A stretch of 64,000 bases of DNA from Azospirillum brasilense (GCF_008365405.1 NZ_QOKV01000002.1:372001-436000), one strand, 5' to 3'. Numbered from the stretch's first letter, positions 53,201-61,224 are shown. Notes: a model not told the origin generated them from the sequence alone. Numbers and translations: made by a program.

Positions 53201-53995
53201 CTCATAGACGCCGCGCCCCGCCGACGCCTTGCCGATGGCGTGGATGGCGTTCTCGTAGTCGGCGTAGTAGCGCGCGGCGTCCTCCGCCGTCAAAGCCGCC
53301 TCGCCCAGCATGTCGTAGGAGTAGCGGAAACCCTCGGCCTCCATCGGGCGGGCGTTGGTCAGCGCCTCCTGGATGGTCTGGCCGGTGACGAACTGCTCGC
53401 CCATCATGCGCATGGCGAAATCGACGCCGCGGCGGATCAGCGGCTCGCCGCCGCGCGCGATCAGCCGCGTGAGGGCCGAGGACAGCGCCTGCTCGCCGCC
53501 CGCCGAGGTCAGCTTGCCGGTGATCAGCAGGCCCCAGGTGGCGGCGTTGACGAACATCGAGCCGCCCTTGCCGAGATGGGCCTGCCAGTCGCCGCCGGCG
53601 ATCTTGTCGCGGATCAGCGCGTCGCGCGTCGCGTGGTCGGGGATGCGCAGCAGCGCCTCCGCCAGACACATCAGCGCCATGCCCTCCTGGCTGGACAGGC
53701 TGTATTCGTGGATCAGCCCCTCGACGCCGCGGCCCCGCGGCTTGGCGCGGAGCGCGGTGATCAGCTTGCGGGCGGTGGCCGCCGCCGCGGTGATGACGCC
53801 GGGGGGAAGGGCCGCCTGCTCGAACAGGAAGGGCAGGCACTCCGGCTCGGGCCGACGGTAGGCGGCGGTAATCGCGGCGCGCAGGTCGGTCGCCGGGCGG
53901 ATGGGCGGGGCGAAGTCCGCGAAGGGTACCGCGCGGCCAGAGGAGGCGGACGGGGGGGTGGTCCGGGTGGCGGTCGGGTTGGTCATGCTGTTCAT
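50267..53995 (-). CDS. putA: Bifunctional proline dehydrogenase / L-glutamate gamma-semialdehyde dehydrogenase
   Basis: Oxidises proline to glutamate in two steps on one polypeptide, with FAD then NAD. The 1242-residue protein starts directly with the PRODH arm and barrel (about 90-470, with GPGISIKLSAIHPRYSRAQ, RLVKGAYWDSEIKRAQ and ATHNAQTLATI), followed by the aldehyde dehydrogenase domain (about 550-1020, with PWNFPLAIFSGQ, ETGGQNAMIVDSSAL and the catalytic cysteine in SAGQRCSALRIL), and a C-terminal extension. There is no N-terminal ribbon-helix-helix DNA-binding domain, so it is not its own repressor; the divergent Lrp-type gene presumably regulates it. Confidence 0.95.
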   Translation of the reverse strand: MNSMTNPTATRTTPPSASSGRAVPFADFAPPIRPATDLRAAITAAYRRPEPECLPFLFEQAALPPGVITAAAATARKLITALRAKPRGRGVEGLIHEYSLSSQEGMALMCLAEALLRIPDHATRDALIRDKIAGGDWQAHLGKGGSMFVNAATWGLLITGKLTSAGGEQALSSALTRLIARGGEPLIRRGVDFAMRMMGEQFVTGQTIQEALTNARPMEAEGFRYSYDMLGEAALTAEDAARYYADYENAIHAIGKASAGRGVYEGPGISIKLSAIHPRYSRAQADRVMDELLPRVKALALLAKGYDIGLNIDAEEADRLELSLDLMESLCFDPDLAGWNGIGFVVQAYGKRCPYVIDFLVDLARRSGHRLMIRLVKGAYWDSEIKRAQLDGLPDFPVYTRKVYTDVSYVACARKLLAAPEAVFPQFATHNAQTLATIYEMAGSDFQVGKYEFQCLHGMGEPLYKEVVGPLKRPCRIYAPVGTHETLLAYLVRRLLENGANSSFVNRIADPAVPVDELVADPVAVARAIAPLGAPHALIALPRNLYAPERANSAGIDLSDETELARLSAALSASAEMTWTAAPLLADGERAGAAQPVRNPADRRDVVGTVTEASEALVAEAFGHAVAAAPAWAATPPEERAASLFRAAAAMQERMPTLLGLIVREAGKSLPNAIAEVREAIDFLRYYGAQARDRFDNATHRPLGPVVCISPWNFPLAIFSGQIAAALAAGNPVLAKPAEETPLIAAEAVRILHAAGIPAGALQLLPGAGEVGAALVGNEAVRGVMFTGSTEVARLIQRQLAGRLLPDGAPIPLIAETGGQNAMIVDSSALAEQVVGDVIASAFDSAGQRCSALRILCLQEDVADRTLAMLKGAMRELRIGNPDRLAVDVGPVISEEARATIAGHIEAMRAKGRNVEFLPLPAETAEGTFVAPTVIEIGGIHELEREVFGPVLHVVRFHRDALDALVDSINATGYGLTFGLHTRIDATVERVTERIGAGNVYVNRNTIGAVVGVQPFGGHGLSGTGPKAGGPLYLSRLLSRRPKGWLEFRGPDAARASGLAYGEWLRAKGFTAEASRCAGYAARSAIGGGAELNGPVGERNLYELHGRGRVLLLPQTRTGLLLQLGVVLATGNSAAVDAPPELAELLRGLPPALAARVRTTADWRDVGPLAAVLVEGDRERVTAVNRRVAELPGPILLVQAATAEALAAGRGEGYDLDLLLNERSVSVNTAAAGGNASLVAMS

Positions 53996-54064
53996 CGGTG
54001 TCGTCCGCTCGAATCCGCAGGCCGGGGGCGAGCCGGTCCCTGATGGTGAAAAGGGGTGTTCGTC

Positions 54065-54949
54065 TCAGGCCTTCGGGCCGGTTCCGCCCAGTTCGGCGGC
54101 GCCCAGTTCTGCAGCGCGGGCGGCCGCCGCGCGCAGGGTCGCGTTCAACAGAGTCTGGAGGTGGTCATCCGCCATCAGCTTGGAAAGGCCGGCCGCCGTG
54201 GTCCCGCCGGGGGAGGTCACCCCGGCCCGCAGTTCCGCCGCCGGCTGGCCGGTGGCGCCCATCAGCGCCCCCGCCCCCTCGACCGTGGCGCGGGCCAGCC
54301 GTTCCGACACGTCGGCGGGCAGCCCCACCTCCACACCGGCGCGGGTCAGGCACTCCACGAGGTAGAAGACATAGGCGGGGCCGGAACCGGACAGCGCCGT
54401 GGCGGCGTCGACCAGCGCCTCGTCGGCCAGCCACTCCAGGCTGCCGACCGCCGTCAGCAGGGCGGCGGCGCGTTCCCTTCGGTCGGCGGGACAGCCCGGT
54501 TCGGCCACCGCGACGGTGGCGCCGCGCCCGACCGCCGCCGGGAGGTTCGGCATCGCCCGAACCACGCTGCCCGCGGACGGGAACAGGCGGCGCAGGTCGG
54601 CCAGCGTCTTGCCCGCCATGATCGACAGCACCAGCGTCTGCGACGCCAGCATCGCCTGAACGCCTTCCGCGGCGCTCTCGACCATCTGCGGCTTGACCGC
54701 GACCACGAGGGTATCGACCGCGGCGCTATCCGCCGGATTCAGGCGGACACCGGTCCGCGCGGCCAGTTCGACCAAGTCCGGCGCGGGGCTGGGGTCGGCG
54801 ACCGCAATGTTGGAGGCCGGCACGCCCTGCGCCAGCCAGCCGCGCAGCATGGCGCCGCCCATGCGTCCGGCACCCAGCAGAAGGATCGTGCCGCCGCCCG
54901 GCGCCGATCCGGCGCCATCCACGGCGTTGGGGCCAATATCGAAGGTCAC
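54065..54949 (-). CDS. proC: Pyrroline-5-carboxylate reductase
   Basis: Reduces pyrroline-5-carboxylate to proline with NAD(P)H, 294 residues. Rossmann motif LLLGAGRMGGAMLRGWL near 27, VVAVKPQMVESAAEGV near 85, VRAMPNLPAAVGRGATV near 130 and DAATALSGSGPAYVFYLVE near 180 with GVTSPGGTTAAGL near the end. GTG 54949 (VTFDIG) is chosen with GAGAG upstream; TTG 54970 is an alternative. It lies 69 bases before putA on the same strand, an odd pairing of proline-making and proline-burning genes. Confidence 0.88.
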   Translation of the reverse strand: MTFDIGPNAVDGAGSAPGGGTILLLGAGRMGGAMLRGWLAQGVPASNIAVADPSPAPDLVELAARTGVRLNPADSAAVDTLVVAVKPQMVESAAEGVQAMLASQTLVLSIMAGKTLADLRRLFPSAGSVVRAMPNLPAAVGRGATVAVAEPGCPADRRERAAALLTAVGSLEWLADEALVDAATALSGSGPAYVFYLVECLTRAGVEVGLPADVSERLARATVEGAGALMGATGQPAAELRAGVTSPGGTTAAGLSKLMADDHLQTLLNATLRAAAARAAELGAAELGGTGPKA

Positions 54950-55117
54950 GGTGTCTCTCACCCGGTCCAATTCGTCTTCTCAAGGCCGCCGTGTTCGCTT
55001 TGTTTTGCTTGTTCCACTGCGGCATCCGCAGACTATCGTGGAGTTCGCCGTGCCTCCATGGTTGTTTTCGCCTTCGTACCGCGATATCAACGGAACAGGG
55101 TGGCATGGAGCGTGAAA

Positions 55118-55579
55118 ATGACGGAACTTGATCGGACCGACCGGCGCATCCTGGCGATTTTGCAGATGGACGGGCGCATTTCCGCCGTTGATCTGGCGGA
55201 GCGGGTCGGCCTGTCGCCCACGACCGCCGGCGAGCGGATGCGGCGGTTGCTGAAGGACGGCTATGTGACGGGGTTCACGGCGCGGCTCGATCCGCACCGG
55301 CTGGGTTTCGGGCTGATGGTGTTCGTCGAGGTTCTGCTCGACAAGACGACGCCCGACGTGTTCGACCGCTTCGCCCAGGCCATCCGCCACGCGCCGGAGG
55401 TTCTGGAGTGCCACATGGTGGCCGGCGGGTTCGATTATCTGGTGAAGACGCGGGTGGCCGACATGGCGGCCTACCGGCGGTTTCTCGGGGATGTGCTGCT
55501 GTCGCTGCCCGGCGTCCGGGAAACCCGCACCTACGCGGTGATGGAGGAGGTCAAGAACGACGGCCCCCTCCCCCTCTGA
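55118..55579 (+). CDS. Lrp/AsnC family regulator, PutR-like
   Basis: Regulator of 153 residues, probably the proline-responsive activator of putA as in other alphaproteobacteria. Helix-turn-helix region at about 5-60 ([34 protein letters not shown]) and a RAM domain at about 70-145 (LECHMVAGGFDYLVKTRVAD). Divergent from proC-putA across 168 bases. TGGAG precedes ATG 55118. Confidence 0.85.
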   Translation: MTELDRTDRRILAILQMDGRISAVDLAERVGLSPTTAGERMRRLLKDGYVTGFTARLDPHRLGFGLMVFVEVLLDKTTPDVFDRFAQAIRHAPEVLECHMVAGGFDYLVKTRVADMAAYRRFLGDVLLSLPGVRETRTYAVMEEVKNDGPLPL

Positions 55580-55597
55580 TTCAGATGTGACGTCCGG

Positions 55598-55744
55598 TCA
55601 CGACGCCCGGACGGGGGTCATCGGACGGCGAGGCGGAATAACGGCCCGCACCGTGGCGTGCAGCGTGGCCAAGCCCAGCACCGACAGCGCCGTCAGGAAG
55701 CCGGTCAGCAGAAGCGCCAGCACCAGAAAGACCATCGTCTCCAT
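55598..55744 (-). CDS. Very small membrane protein, 48 residues
   Basis: A short ORF with an excellent ribosome site (AAGGAGGT, 7 bases before ATG 55744). The product begins METMVFLVLALLLTGFLTAL, one membrane helix with a hydrophilic Arg/Pro-rich tail ending RPMTPVRAS. No family is recognised, but the Shine-Dalgarno, helix and tight fit behind the putR-like gene (convergent, 18 bases) argue it is genuine. Confidence 0.5.
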   Translation of the reverse strand: METMVFLVLALLLTGFLTALSVLGLATLHATVRAVIPPRRPMTPVRAS

Positions 55745-56007
55745 GTCATACCTCCTTGCAAAGCATGCAGGGAGGCTAAGCCCGGATCGGTCCCGGCGGA
55801 TTGACCCGAGTCAATGGATGATCCGAAACCGGCACCATCCCCTTTTTTGCCCGCCTCACCGCTATCCCTGGCTGCGCAGCGCTGCTTTCGGTACCGCCGT
55901 CGCGGCGGGCGGCGACGGTGTTTTCTCCGCCGGTTGCAACGCCAAATCAGCGCGCCACCGGGGCGTATCGGCATCACTGTGGCGGTAATGCAACGTATTT
56001 GAGATTT

Positions 56008-56039
56008 ATTATCCTAAAATCGTCCCATTTAAGGCCACA
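56008..56039 (+). promoter_or_regulatory. Shared 32-bp upstream element of the CBM/beta-helix genes
   Basis: ATTATCCTAAAATCG, two variable bases, then CCATTTAAGGCCACA, identical apart from the two central bases to the element before the other CBM/beta-helix gene (4744-4775, minus strand). It ends 134 bases before the start codon. Confidence 0.75.
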
Positions 56040-56128
56040 ACGAAGCCGATAGTCTTAAGGGGTAAGCCGAATGGCTAGAGCGCTAACCGAAAGGATGGGG
56101 ACGCACCGACCGCGTGCCTGCCCCGCCG

Positions 56129-56146
56129 GCCACCAACCGCGGTGGC
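56129..56146 (+). promoter_or_regulatory. 5' leader hairpin before the second beta-helix gene
   Basis: GCCACC and GGTGGC pair around 6 bases, ending 9 bases before the AAGGAAGAG ribosome site. Equivalent to 4643-4658 of the paralog. Confidence 0.5.
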
Positions 56147-56173
56147 ATCCCCACAAGGAAGAGAGTGCAGACC

Positions 56174-58357
56174 ATGGACGATCTGGGTATCGACCTCCAC
56201 CACCAGGACCTGACCGACCACACCAACTACGCCGGCGCATTCGGCGCCGATACGTCGCACCTGACGATCAGCGAGACCGCCGTGTCCACCGCCGATCCGT
56301 TCGCGACGCCGGCCAGCCTCCTCCAGGCGCAGGCCCTCCAGGCCGCGCAGCCGCTGGCCCTTGCCGATGCCGCCGCGACCGCCGACAACGCCACGAAGAT
56401 CGTCATCAACGCCGCCGGCAACCTGGCGGGCGGCGTCGCCCCGCACTTCAAGGTGATGGTGGACGGCAAGGTCATCGGCGAAGGTTCCGCCGGCACCGAC
56501 GCCAAGGACTTCACCTTCAACGCCAACGTGACGGCGGATCAGGCCCACAAGATCCAGATCCAGTACGACAACGATGGCTTCGTGAACGGCCAGGACCGCA
56601 ACCTGATCGTCAACAAGATCACCATCAACGGCCACGCGCTCGACGCGGCCGACCCGGCGGTGACCTACGACAAGGGCGCGCTGGATGGCAAGGACGTGGT
56701 CAAGGGGCAGTCCGGCATGTGGTGGGACGGCACGCTGGTCGTCGCCGCGCCCAAGGACTTCTTCCCCGCCGCGACCGCCGAAGCGGTGACGGGCGCCACG
56801 AAGATCGTCGTCAACGCCGCCGGCAACCTGGCGGGCGGCGTCGCCCCGCACTTCAAGGTGATGGTGGACGGCAAGGTCATCGGCGAGGGTTCCGCCGGCA
56901 CCGCCGCCAAGGACTTCACCTTCAACGCGAACATCGCCGCCGGTCAGGCCCACAAGGTCCAGATCCAGTACGACAACGATGGCTTCGTGAACGGCCAGGA
57001 TCGCAACCTGATCGTCAACAAGATCACCATCAACGGCCACGCGGTCAATCCGACCGACGCCTCCGTCACCTACGACAAGGGCGCGTTCGACGGCAAGGAC
57101 GTGGTCAAGGGCCAGTCCGGCATGTGGTGGGACGGCACGCTGGTCGTCGCCGCGCCCAAGGAGTTCTTCCCCGCCGCGACCACGACGCCGACCACGCCCA
57201 CCACCCCCACGACTCCGACCACTCCGACCACGCCGACCACCCCCACCACGCCGACGGCCCCGCCCGCCCCGTCGAACCCGGGCGGCGGCACGTCGGATTA
57301 TCCGGCGACCCCGGCCTCGCAGGTCTTCTACATCGACGCCACGCACGGCAACGACAGCAACTCCGGCAACAACCCGAACCAGGCCTGGAAGTCGCTGGCC
57401 AAGGTGAACTCGACCAACTTCGCCGCCGGCTCGCTGGTCCTGTTCGAGCGTGGCGAGACCTGGACCGACAGCCTGCTGGTCTCGACCTCCGGCACCTCCG
57501 ACAAGCCGATCATCTACGGCGCCTACGGCACCGGCGCCGACCCGATCATCAAGGCCAAGAGCGGCGCCAGCTACGCCGTCAGCCTGAACAACAAGGACAA
57601 CATCACGTTCGACAACCTGACGATGACGGGTTCGAACGACACCGGCCTGCTGCTCAACGGCGGCGCCATGAACGTGAAGGTCACCAACTCCCAGATCATC
57701 GACAACCGCGGTTCGGGCGTGGTGATCAGCGGCACCTCCAACAACCTGCGTATCGATCATTCGACGATCGACGGCAACGGCGGCTACGGCCTCGTCCACT
57801 ACTCCGCCGACAACGCCAACCAGTACTTCACCAACAACATCATCAGCGACAACGGCTGGCGGACCGATGCGGTGTATTCGGGCTGGAACGGCCGCATCCT
57901 GAGCGGCGAGATCGCCGGCAACACGATCTTCAACAACGGCAGCGGCGGCGGCGACGGCCGGTCGCACGGGCTGTACCACGACCACAGCCAGGCCAACAGC
58001 ACGCTGAAGATCCACGACAACGTGATCTACTCGAACCCGCGCGGCGCCGGCATCCTCGCCAAGTCGAGCACCGAGATCTACAACAACACGATCTACGGCA
58101 ACTCGAACGTCGGCATCTCCCTCGGCCAGAACCAGACCACCAACGTCACCTACAAGATCTACGGCAACGAGATCTTCAACAACAACGGCGGCATCCTGGA
58201 GCACCTGAAGGGCGCCGGGTCGATCACGCTGAGCCTGTACGACAACACCTTCTACAACAACAACGGCCGCGCGGCGATCAACATCGCCGACAGCATCAAG
58301 CAGACGGTGACCAACAACACCATCTCCTCGGCCTCCAAGGCCAACCCGATCATCTGA
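56174..58357 (+). CDS. Tandem CBM60-like domains plus right-handed beta-helix protein
   Basis: Paralog of the 2906-4615 product, 727 residues. N-terminal region 1-70 with a related QALQAAQPLALADA stretch, then two nearly identical CBM60-like domains (about 74-195 and 209-330), each with IQYDNDGFVNGQDRN, ITINGHA and MWWDGTL. A TPTTPTTP linker (about 336-370) leads into the beta-helix (about 385-727) with the same GWNGRI, SHGLYHDHSQ and RGAGILAKSSTEIY block. A second CBM would increase avidity for an extended polysaccharide. No Sec signal is seen. It heads a run toward glycosyltransferase and deacetylase genes, though a terminator separates them. Confidence 0.82.
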   Translation: MDDLGIDLHHQDLTDHTNYAGAFGADTSHLTISETAVSTADPFATPASLLQAQALQAAQPLALADAAATADNATKIVINAAGNLAGGVAPHFKVMVDGKVIGEGSAGTDAKDFTFNANVTADQAHKIQIQYDNDGFVNGQDRNLIVNKITINGHALDAADPAVTYDKGALDGKDVVKGQSGMWWDGTLVVAAPKDFFPAATAEAVTGATKIVVNAAGNLAGGVAPHFKVMVDGKVIGEGSAGTAAKDFTFNANIAAGQAHKVQIQYDNDGFVNGQDRNLIVNKITINGHAVNPTDASVTYDKGAFDGKDVVKGQSGMWWDGTLVVAAPKEFFPAATTTPTTPTTPTTPTTPTTPTTPTTPTAPPAPSNPGGGTSDYPATPASQVFYIDATHGNDSNSGNNPNQAWKSLAKVNSTNFAAGSLVLFERGETWTDSLLVSTSGTSDKPIIYGAYGTGADPIIKAKSGASYAVSLNNKDNITFDNLTMTGSNDTGLLLNGGAMNVKVTNSQIIDNRGSGVVISGTSNNLRIDHSTIDGNGGYGLVHYSADNANQYFTNNIISDNGWRTDAVYSGWNGRILSGEIAGNTIFNNGSGGGDGRSHGLYHDHSQANSTLKIHDNVIYSNPRGAGILAKSSTEIYNNTIYGNSNVGISLGQNQTTNVTYKIYGNEIFNNNGGILEHLKGAGSITLSLYDNTFYNNNGRAAINIADSIKQTVTNNTISSASKANPII
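56391..57182 (+). repeat. 405-bp tandem duplication encoding two CBM domains
   Basis: Unit 1 begins at 56391 and unit 2 at 56796, an offset of 405 bases (135 codons). Long stretches are identical at the DNA level, so this is a recent in-frame duplication; the other paralog has one unit. Confidence 0.9.
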
Positions 58358-58390
58358 CGATCGGGGGTTCCGACCCTTTGGCAACGTCCG

Positions 58391-58415
58391 CGCCCGGCCA
58401 GTCTCTGGCCGGGCG
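58391..58415 (+). terminator. Terminator after the second beta-helix gene
   Basis: CGCCCGGCCAG (58391-58401) pairs with CTGGCCGGGCG (58405-58415), followed by TTGGCG. The stem core is the same as that at 2845-2869. Confidence 0.75.
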
Positions 58416-59129
58416 TTGGCGTGTCCGGACGGCATGTCCAGGCGGCGTGTTTGGGCAACTTTTCCGGTTTTCGTTCGCGACACAAAACGGCAATAATCGG
58501 AAGGACAGCCCGGCCGGCGGCGTCGACTTCGCCTCTATTTCTTGTGCGGTGCACAATAAGGCCAAACTCATCGGAGTGGAGAAGTCCGGACGACATCCCC
58601 ATTCACCGCCTTTTCATGACGATCAGCCGTTATTTCTCCGCAATGCGCGCGGCATCCCCCACTTTCTCCAAAATCGACCAAAGTGGCAGTCGGCTTTCTC
58701 TTTGGGGCGCTGCGAAGGGGATATTTAGCTTGCACTTTATGTAGGTTTACCCGCCATCCGCCCTTTGATAGCGTCCACAGACCTAATCCGTGCCTATGCG
58801 TGCATCGGCACCGGCCGATACGACGGCCAGGGGTGTCCTAATCCGGGATGCGGACCGGACGGAAATCCTCACCGAACCGACCAGGAAAGGGACGAGACAG
58901 GGCAAGAAACGGCACTGCAAACGACGACAAGGACGGGACGGCAGGCGCCGCACAGGCGCCGGACCGACGGCCACCGGGGAAGGAACGCCGAAACCGCTTG
59001 CGCGCGCGTGCCGCGGACGCGGGGCTCAGGGCGGCACGCAAACGCCTCCATTCCCAGGGCCGCGGTGTCCGTGGTCACGGCCATCGCACGCCGTCCGCGT
59101 CGCCACGACAAGAGGGGTGGAGACCAGGT
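58416..59129 (+). other. Long non-coding spacer with a lower-GC core
   Basis: About 710 bases without a believable gene; frames that stay open near the right end are extensions of the glycosyltransferase frame or out-of-frame shadows. It contains an inverted repeat TTGTGC-N3-GCACAA (58542-58556) and AT-richer stretches that probably carry the glycosyltransferase promoter. No tRNA or small RNA seen. Confidence 0.5.
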
Positions 59130-60068
59130 ATGAATCACGTGAGCGGACCGAGGGACGGTCGGGACACTCAATCGATCAGCGTGCTTATGGCCACCTACGC
59201 CGGCGAGAAGGCGGACAACCTTCAGGCAGCGCTGGAGAGCGTCTATACGCAGACGCTTCTCCCGCGCGAGTGCGTGCTGGTGGTCGATGGACGGATCGGA
59301 GAGGAGCAGGAGAAGGTCATCGCCCGCTATCAGGCATCCAACGCCTGCCGGCTTGTGGTGGTGCGACGGCGCAACCAGGGGGGCTTGGCCCGCGCGCTGA
59401 ACGATGGGCTGCAGTACTGCACGGGCTATCTGGTGGCCCGCATGGACAGCGACGACATCTGCCTGCCCCACCGCTTCGAGACGCAGGCGCGCGCCTTCGC
59501 CGAGCAGGGAGGGCTGGACGCGTCGTTCTCCTGGCACGCGGAGTTCGAACAGGACCCCGGCGCCATCACCTGCGTGAAGCGCAGCCCGGAGACACACGAA
59601 GAGATCAGCCAAGGCATGAAGTGGCACTGCGTCCTGTCGCACCCCACCATGATGGTGCGGCGGCGGGCGCTGACCGCCATCGGCGGCTACCGCTCCTGCT
59701 TCGGGAATCTGGAGGACTACGACCTGTATGTCCGCCTGCTTCAGGCCGGGGCGCGCATGGAGACGGTGCAGGAGGCGCTTCTCCTCTTCCGCACCAGCAT
59801 GGCCCAGCGCGTCCGCCGCGGCGGGTTGCGCTACGCCGTCAACGAATGGGCCTTCCGGGTCTGGTGCTGGCGGTCGGGCTTCCTGACCAATTCGGAGTTC
59901 CTGGCGACGGCCTCGCTTCAGATCGGCTTCCGGCTGACGCCGCCGGGCCTGAAGAGGATGCTGTACCGCCTGGTCCGCACGCCGACCGAAGCGCAGGCCA
60001 TGGCCCGGATCCACACCGCCATGATCCAGCCCAAGCGCCTCGCCCCCGATGGCGCGGACGCCCTCTGA
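59130..60068 (+). CDS. Family 2 glycosyltransferase
   Basis: Cytoplasmic sugar transferase of 312 residues for polysaccharide assembly. GT-A fold features: SISVLMATYAGEKADNLQAAL at the start, CVLVVDG, then NQGGLARALNDGL and the metal-binding ARMDSDDICLPHRFE near 107. GNLEDYDLYVRLLQAGA near 200 is the acceptor/base region. ATG 59130 is chosen because conserved sequence starts directly after it; the frame is open for another 280 bases upstream without conservation. Followed closely by the deacetylase gene. Confidence 0.88.
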   Translation: MNHVSGPRDGRDTQSISVLMATYAGEKADNLQAALESVYTQTLLPRECVLVVDGRIGEEQEKVIARYQASNACRLVVVRRRNQGGLARALNDGLQYCTGYLVARMDSDDICLPHRFETQARAFAEQGGLDASFSWHAEFEQDPGAITCVKRSPETHEEISQGMKWHCVLSHPTMMVRRRALTAIGGYRSCFGNLEDYDLYVRLLQAGARMETVQEALLLFRTSMAQRVRRGGLRYAVNEWAFRVWCWRSGFLTNSEFLATASLQIGFRLTPPGLKRMLYRLVRTPTEAQAMARIHTAMIQPKRLAPDGADAL

Positions 60069-60119
60069 CCTTCTGCCCCCCGACCTACTGCCCTTTGACC
60101 CTTCCGCGGGAGGATTTGA

Positions 60120-61160
60120 ATGAGCGTTGCCGACGTGATTTCCGGTGGCGGGTTGGGTCGGCGGCTCCGGTGGACGGACGCGCTGCGCAACCCGCTGGGG
60201 ACCGCCTGCCATCACGCCTACGGCAGCCCGGTGCTGGCCGTCGTCTACCACGCCGTCTGCGACACGGTGCCGGATCATCTCAAGCACATCTACCGACCCC
60301 GCACGCCCAAGGAGTTCACGGAGGATCTCGACTTCCTCCTGAAGCACTTCGAGCCGACGGACCTGCCCACCGTCACCGGGTCGGCCATGGGCGGGCCGGA
60401 GATCCGCCGCCCGTCGCTGCTGGTCACCTTCGACGACGGCATGCGCGAGGTCGCCGAGGTCGCGATGCCCATCCTGCGCCGCAAGGGCATCCGGCCGGCG
60501 CTGTATCTGAACCTGAACTTCCTCGACAACAGGACGCTCTTCTACCGGCACACGGCGAGCCTTCTGGCGGAACGGTTGAGCCGACTGGCGGAAGCCGATC
60601 CCCGTCGCGCCGTCTGCGCCGCCACCCTGGCGCGGGCGGGCGTCGCCACCGCCGATCCCTCCACCGGTGTCATGAAGGTGAGCTGGCAGCAGCGCGCCGT
60701 GCTGGACGAGATCGCCACCGTGCTGGAGTTCGACACCGCCGGCTTCCTGGTGACCCAGAAGCCCTATCTGACCCGCGACGAGATCGCGGATCTGATGGCG
60801 GAGGGCGTGTCGATCGGCGCCCATGGTTTCGACCATCCCAACCACCGCCTGCTGACGCCGGAACAGCGGAAGCGGGAAGTGACGGGCAGCGTCGCCGGCA
60901 TCCGGGAGCTGTTCGGCCCCGGCTGCGGCTCCTTCGCCTTCCCCTATTCGGACGAGGGTCTGCACGACTCGCTGTTCGAGGAGCTGTACGGCAATGGGGT
61001 CGACGTCACCTTCGGCACGTCCTGGCCGCGCCGGGGTGGTCCGCAGCGGCGGATTCAGCGGATCTGCTTCGAGAACGGTCCGGCCCCGGCAAAGCAGCAA
61101 CTGGTCAAGCGCCTTCTGCGCGGCGGCGCCGGCAACATGAAGCGCGCGCTTGCCGGATGA
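60120..61160 (+). CDS. Polysaccharide deacetylase family protein
   Basis: NodB-like deacetylase of 346 residues. Catalytic motif 1 LLVTFDDGMREVAEVA near residue 100, motif 2 IGAHGFDHPNH near 240 (metal histidines), and FAFPYSDEG near 280. The N-terminal part lacks a signal peptide. It lies 51 bases after the glycosyltransferase. Typical role is deacetylating an N-acetyl sugar during exopolysaccharide or lipopolysaccharide synthesis. Confidence 0.86.
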   Translation: MSVADVISGGGLGRRLRWTDALRNPLGTACHHAYGSPVLAVVYHAVCDTVPDHLKHIYRPRTPKEFTEDLDFLLKHFEPTDLPTVTGSAMGGPEIRRPSLLVTFDDGMREVAEVAMPILRRKGIRPALYLNLNFLDNRTLFYRHTASLLAERLSRLAEADPRRAVCAATLARAGVATADPSTGVMKVSWQQRAVLDEIATVLEFDTAGFLVTQKPYLTRDEIADLMAEGVSIGAHGFDHPNHRLLTPEQRKREVTGSVAGIRELFGPGCGSFAFPYSDEGLHDSLFEELYGNGVDVTFGTSWPRRGGPQRRIQRICFENGPAPAKQQLVKRLLRGGAGNMKRALAG

Positions 61161-61197
61161 ACGGTCCGGCCGGATAAGCGGTCCGGCCTATGAAACG

Positions 61198-61224
61198 CTC
61201 CCTCACCCGTTGCGGGGGAGGGAG
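61198..61224. repeat. Intergenic palindrome
   Basis: CTCCCTC (61198-61204) pairs with GAGGGAG (61218-61224) around CCCGTTGCGGG-like centre. Same style as those at 11169-11207 and 21915-21940; may end the deacetylase transcript. Confidence 0.45.

Noticed and set aside
57180..57275. Short repeats resembling a CRISPR or microsatellite
   Set aside because: They encode the TPTTPTTP linker in frame; no spacers of constant length and no cas genes.
56075..58483. An 802-codon minus-strand frame opposite the tandem-CBM gene
   Set aside because: Shadow of the repeats; the VVGVVGVV stretch is simply the complement of the Thr/Pro linker.
58421..58744. A 107-codon plus-strand frame after the second beta-helix gene
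   Set aside because: It starts inside terminator-adjacent DNA, lacks codon bias and a ribosome site.
58790..61177. A 795-codon plus-strand frame spanning the glycosyltransferase and deacetylase
   Set aside because: It is out of frame with both real genes and its product is Arg/Gly/Pro-rich without motifs.
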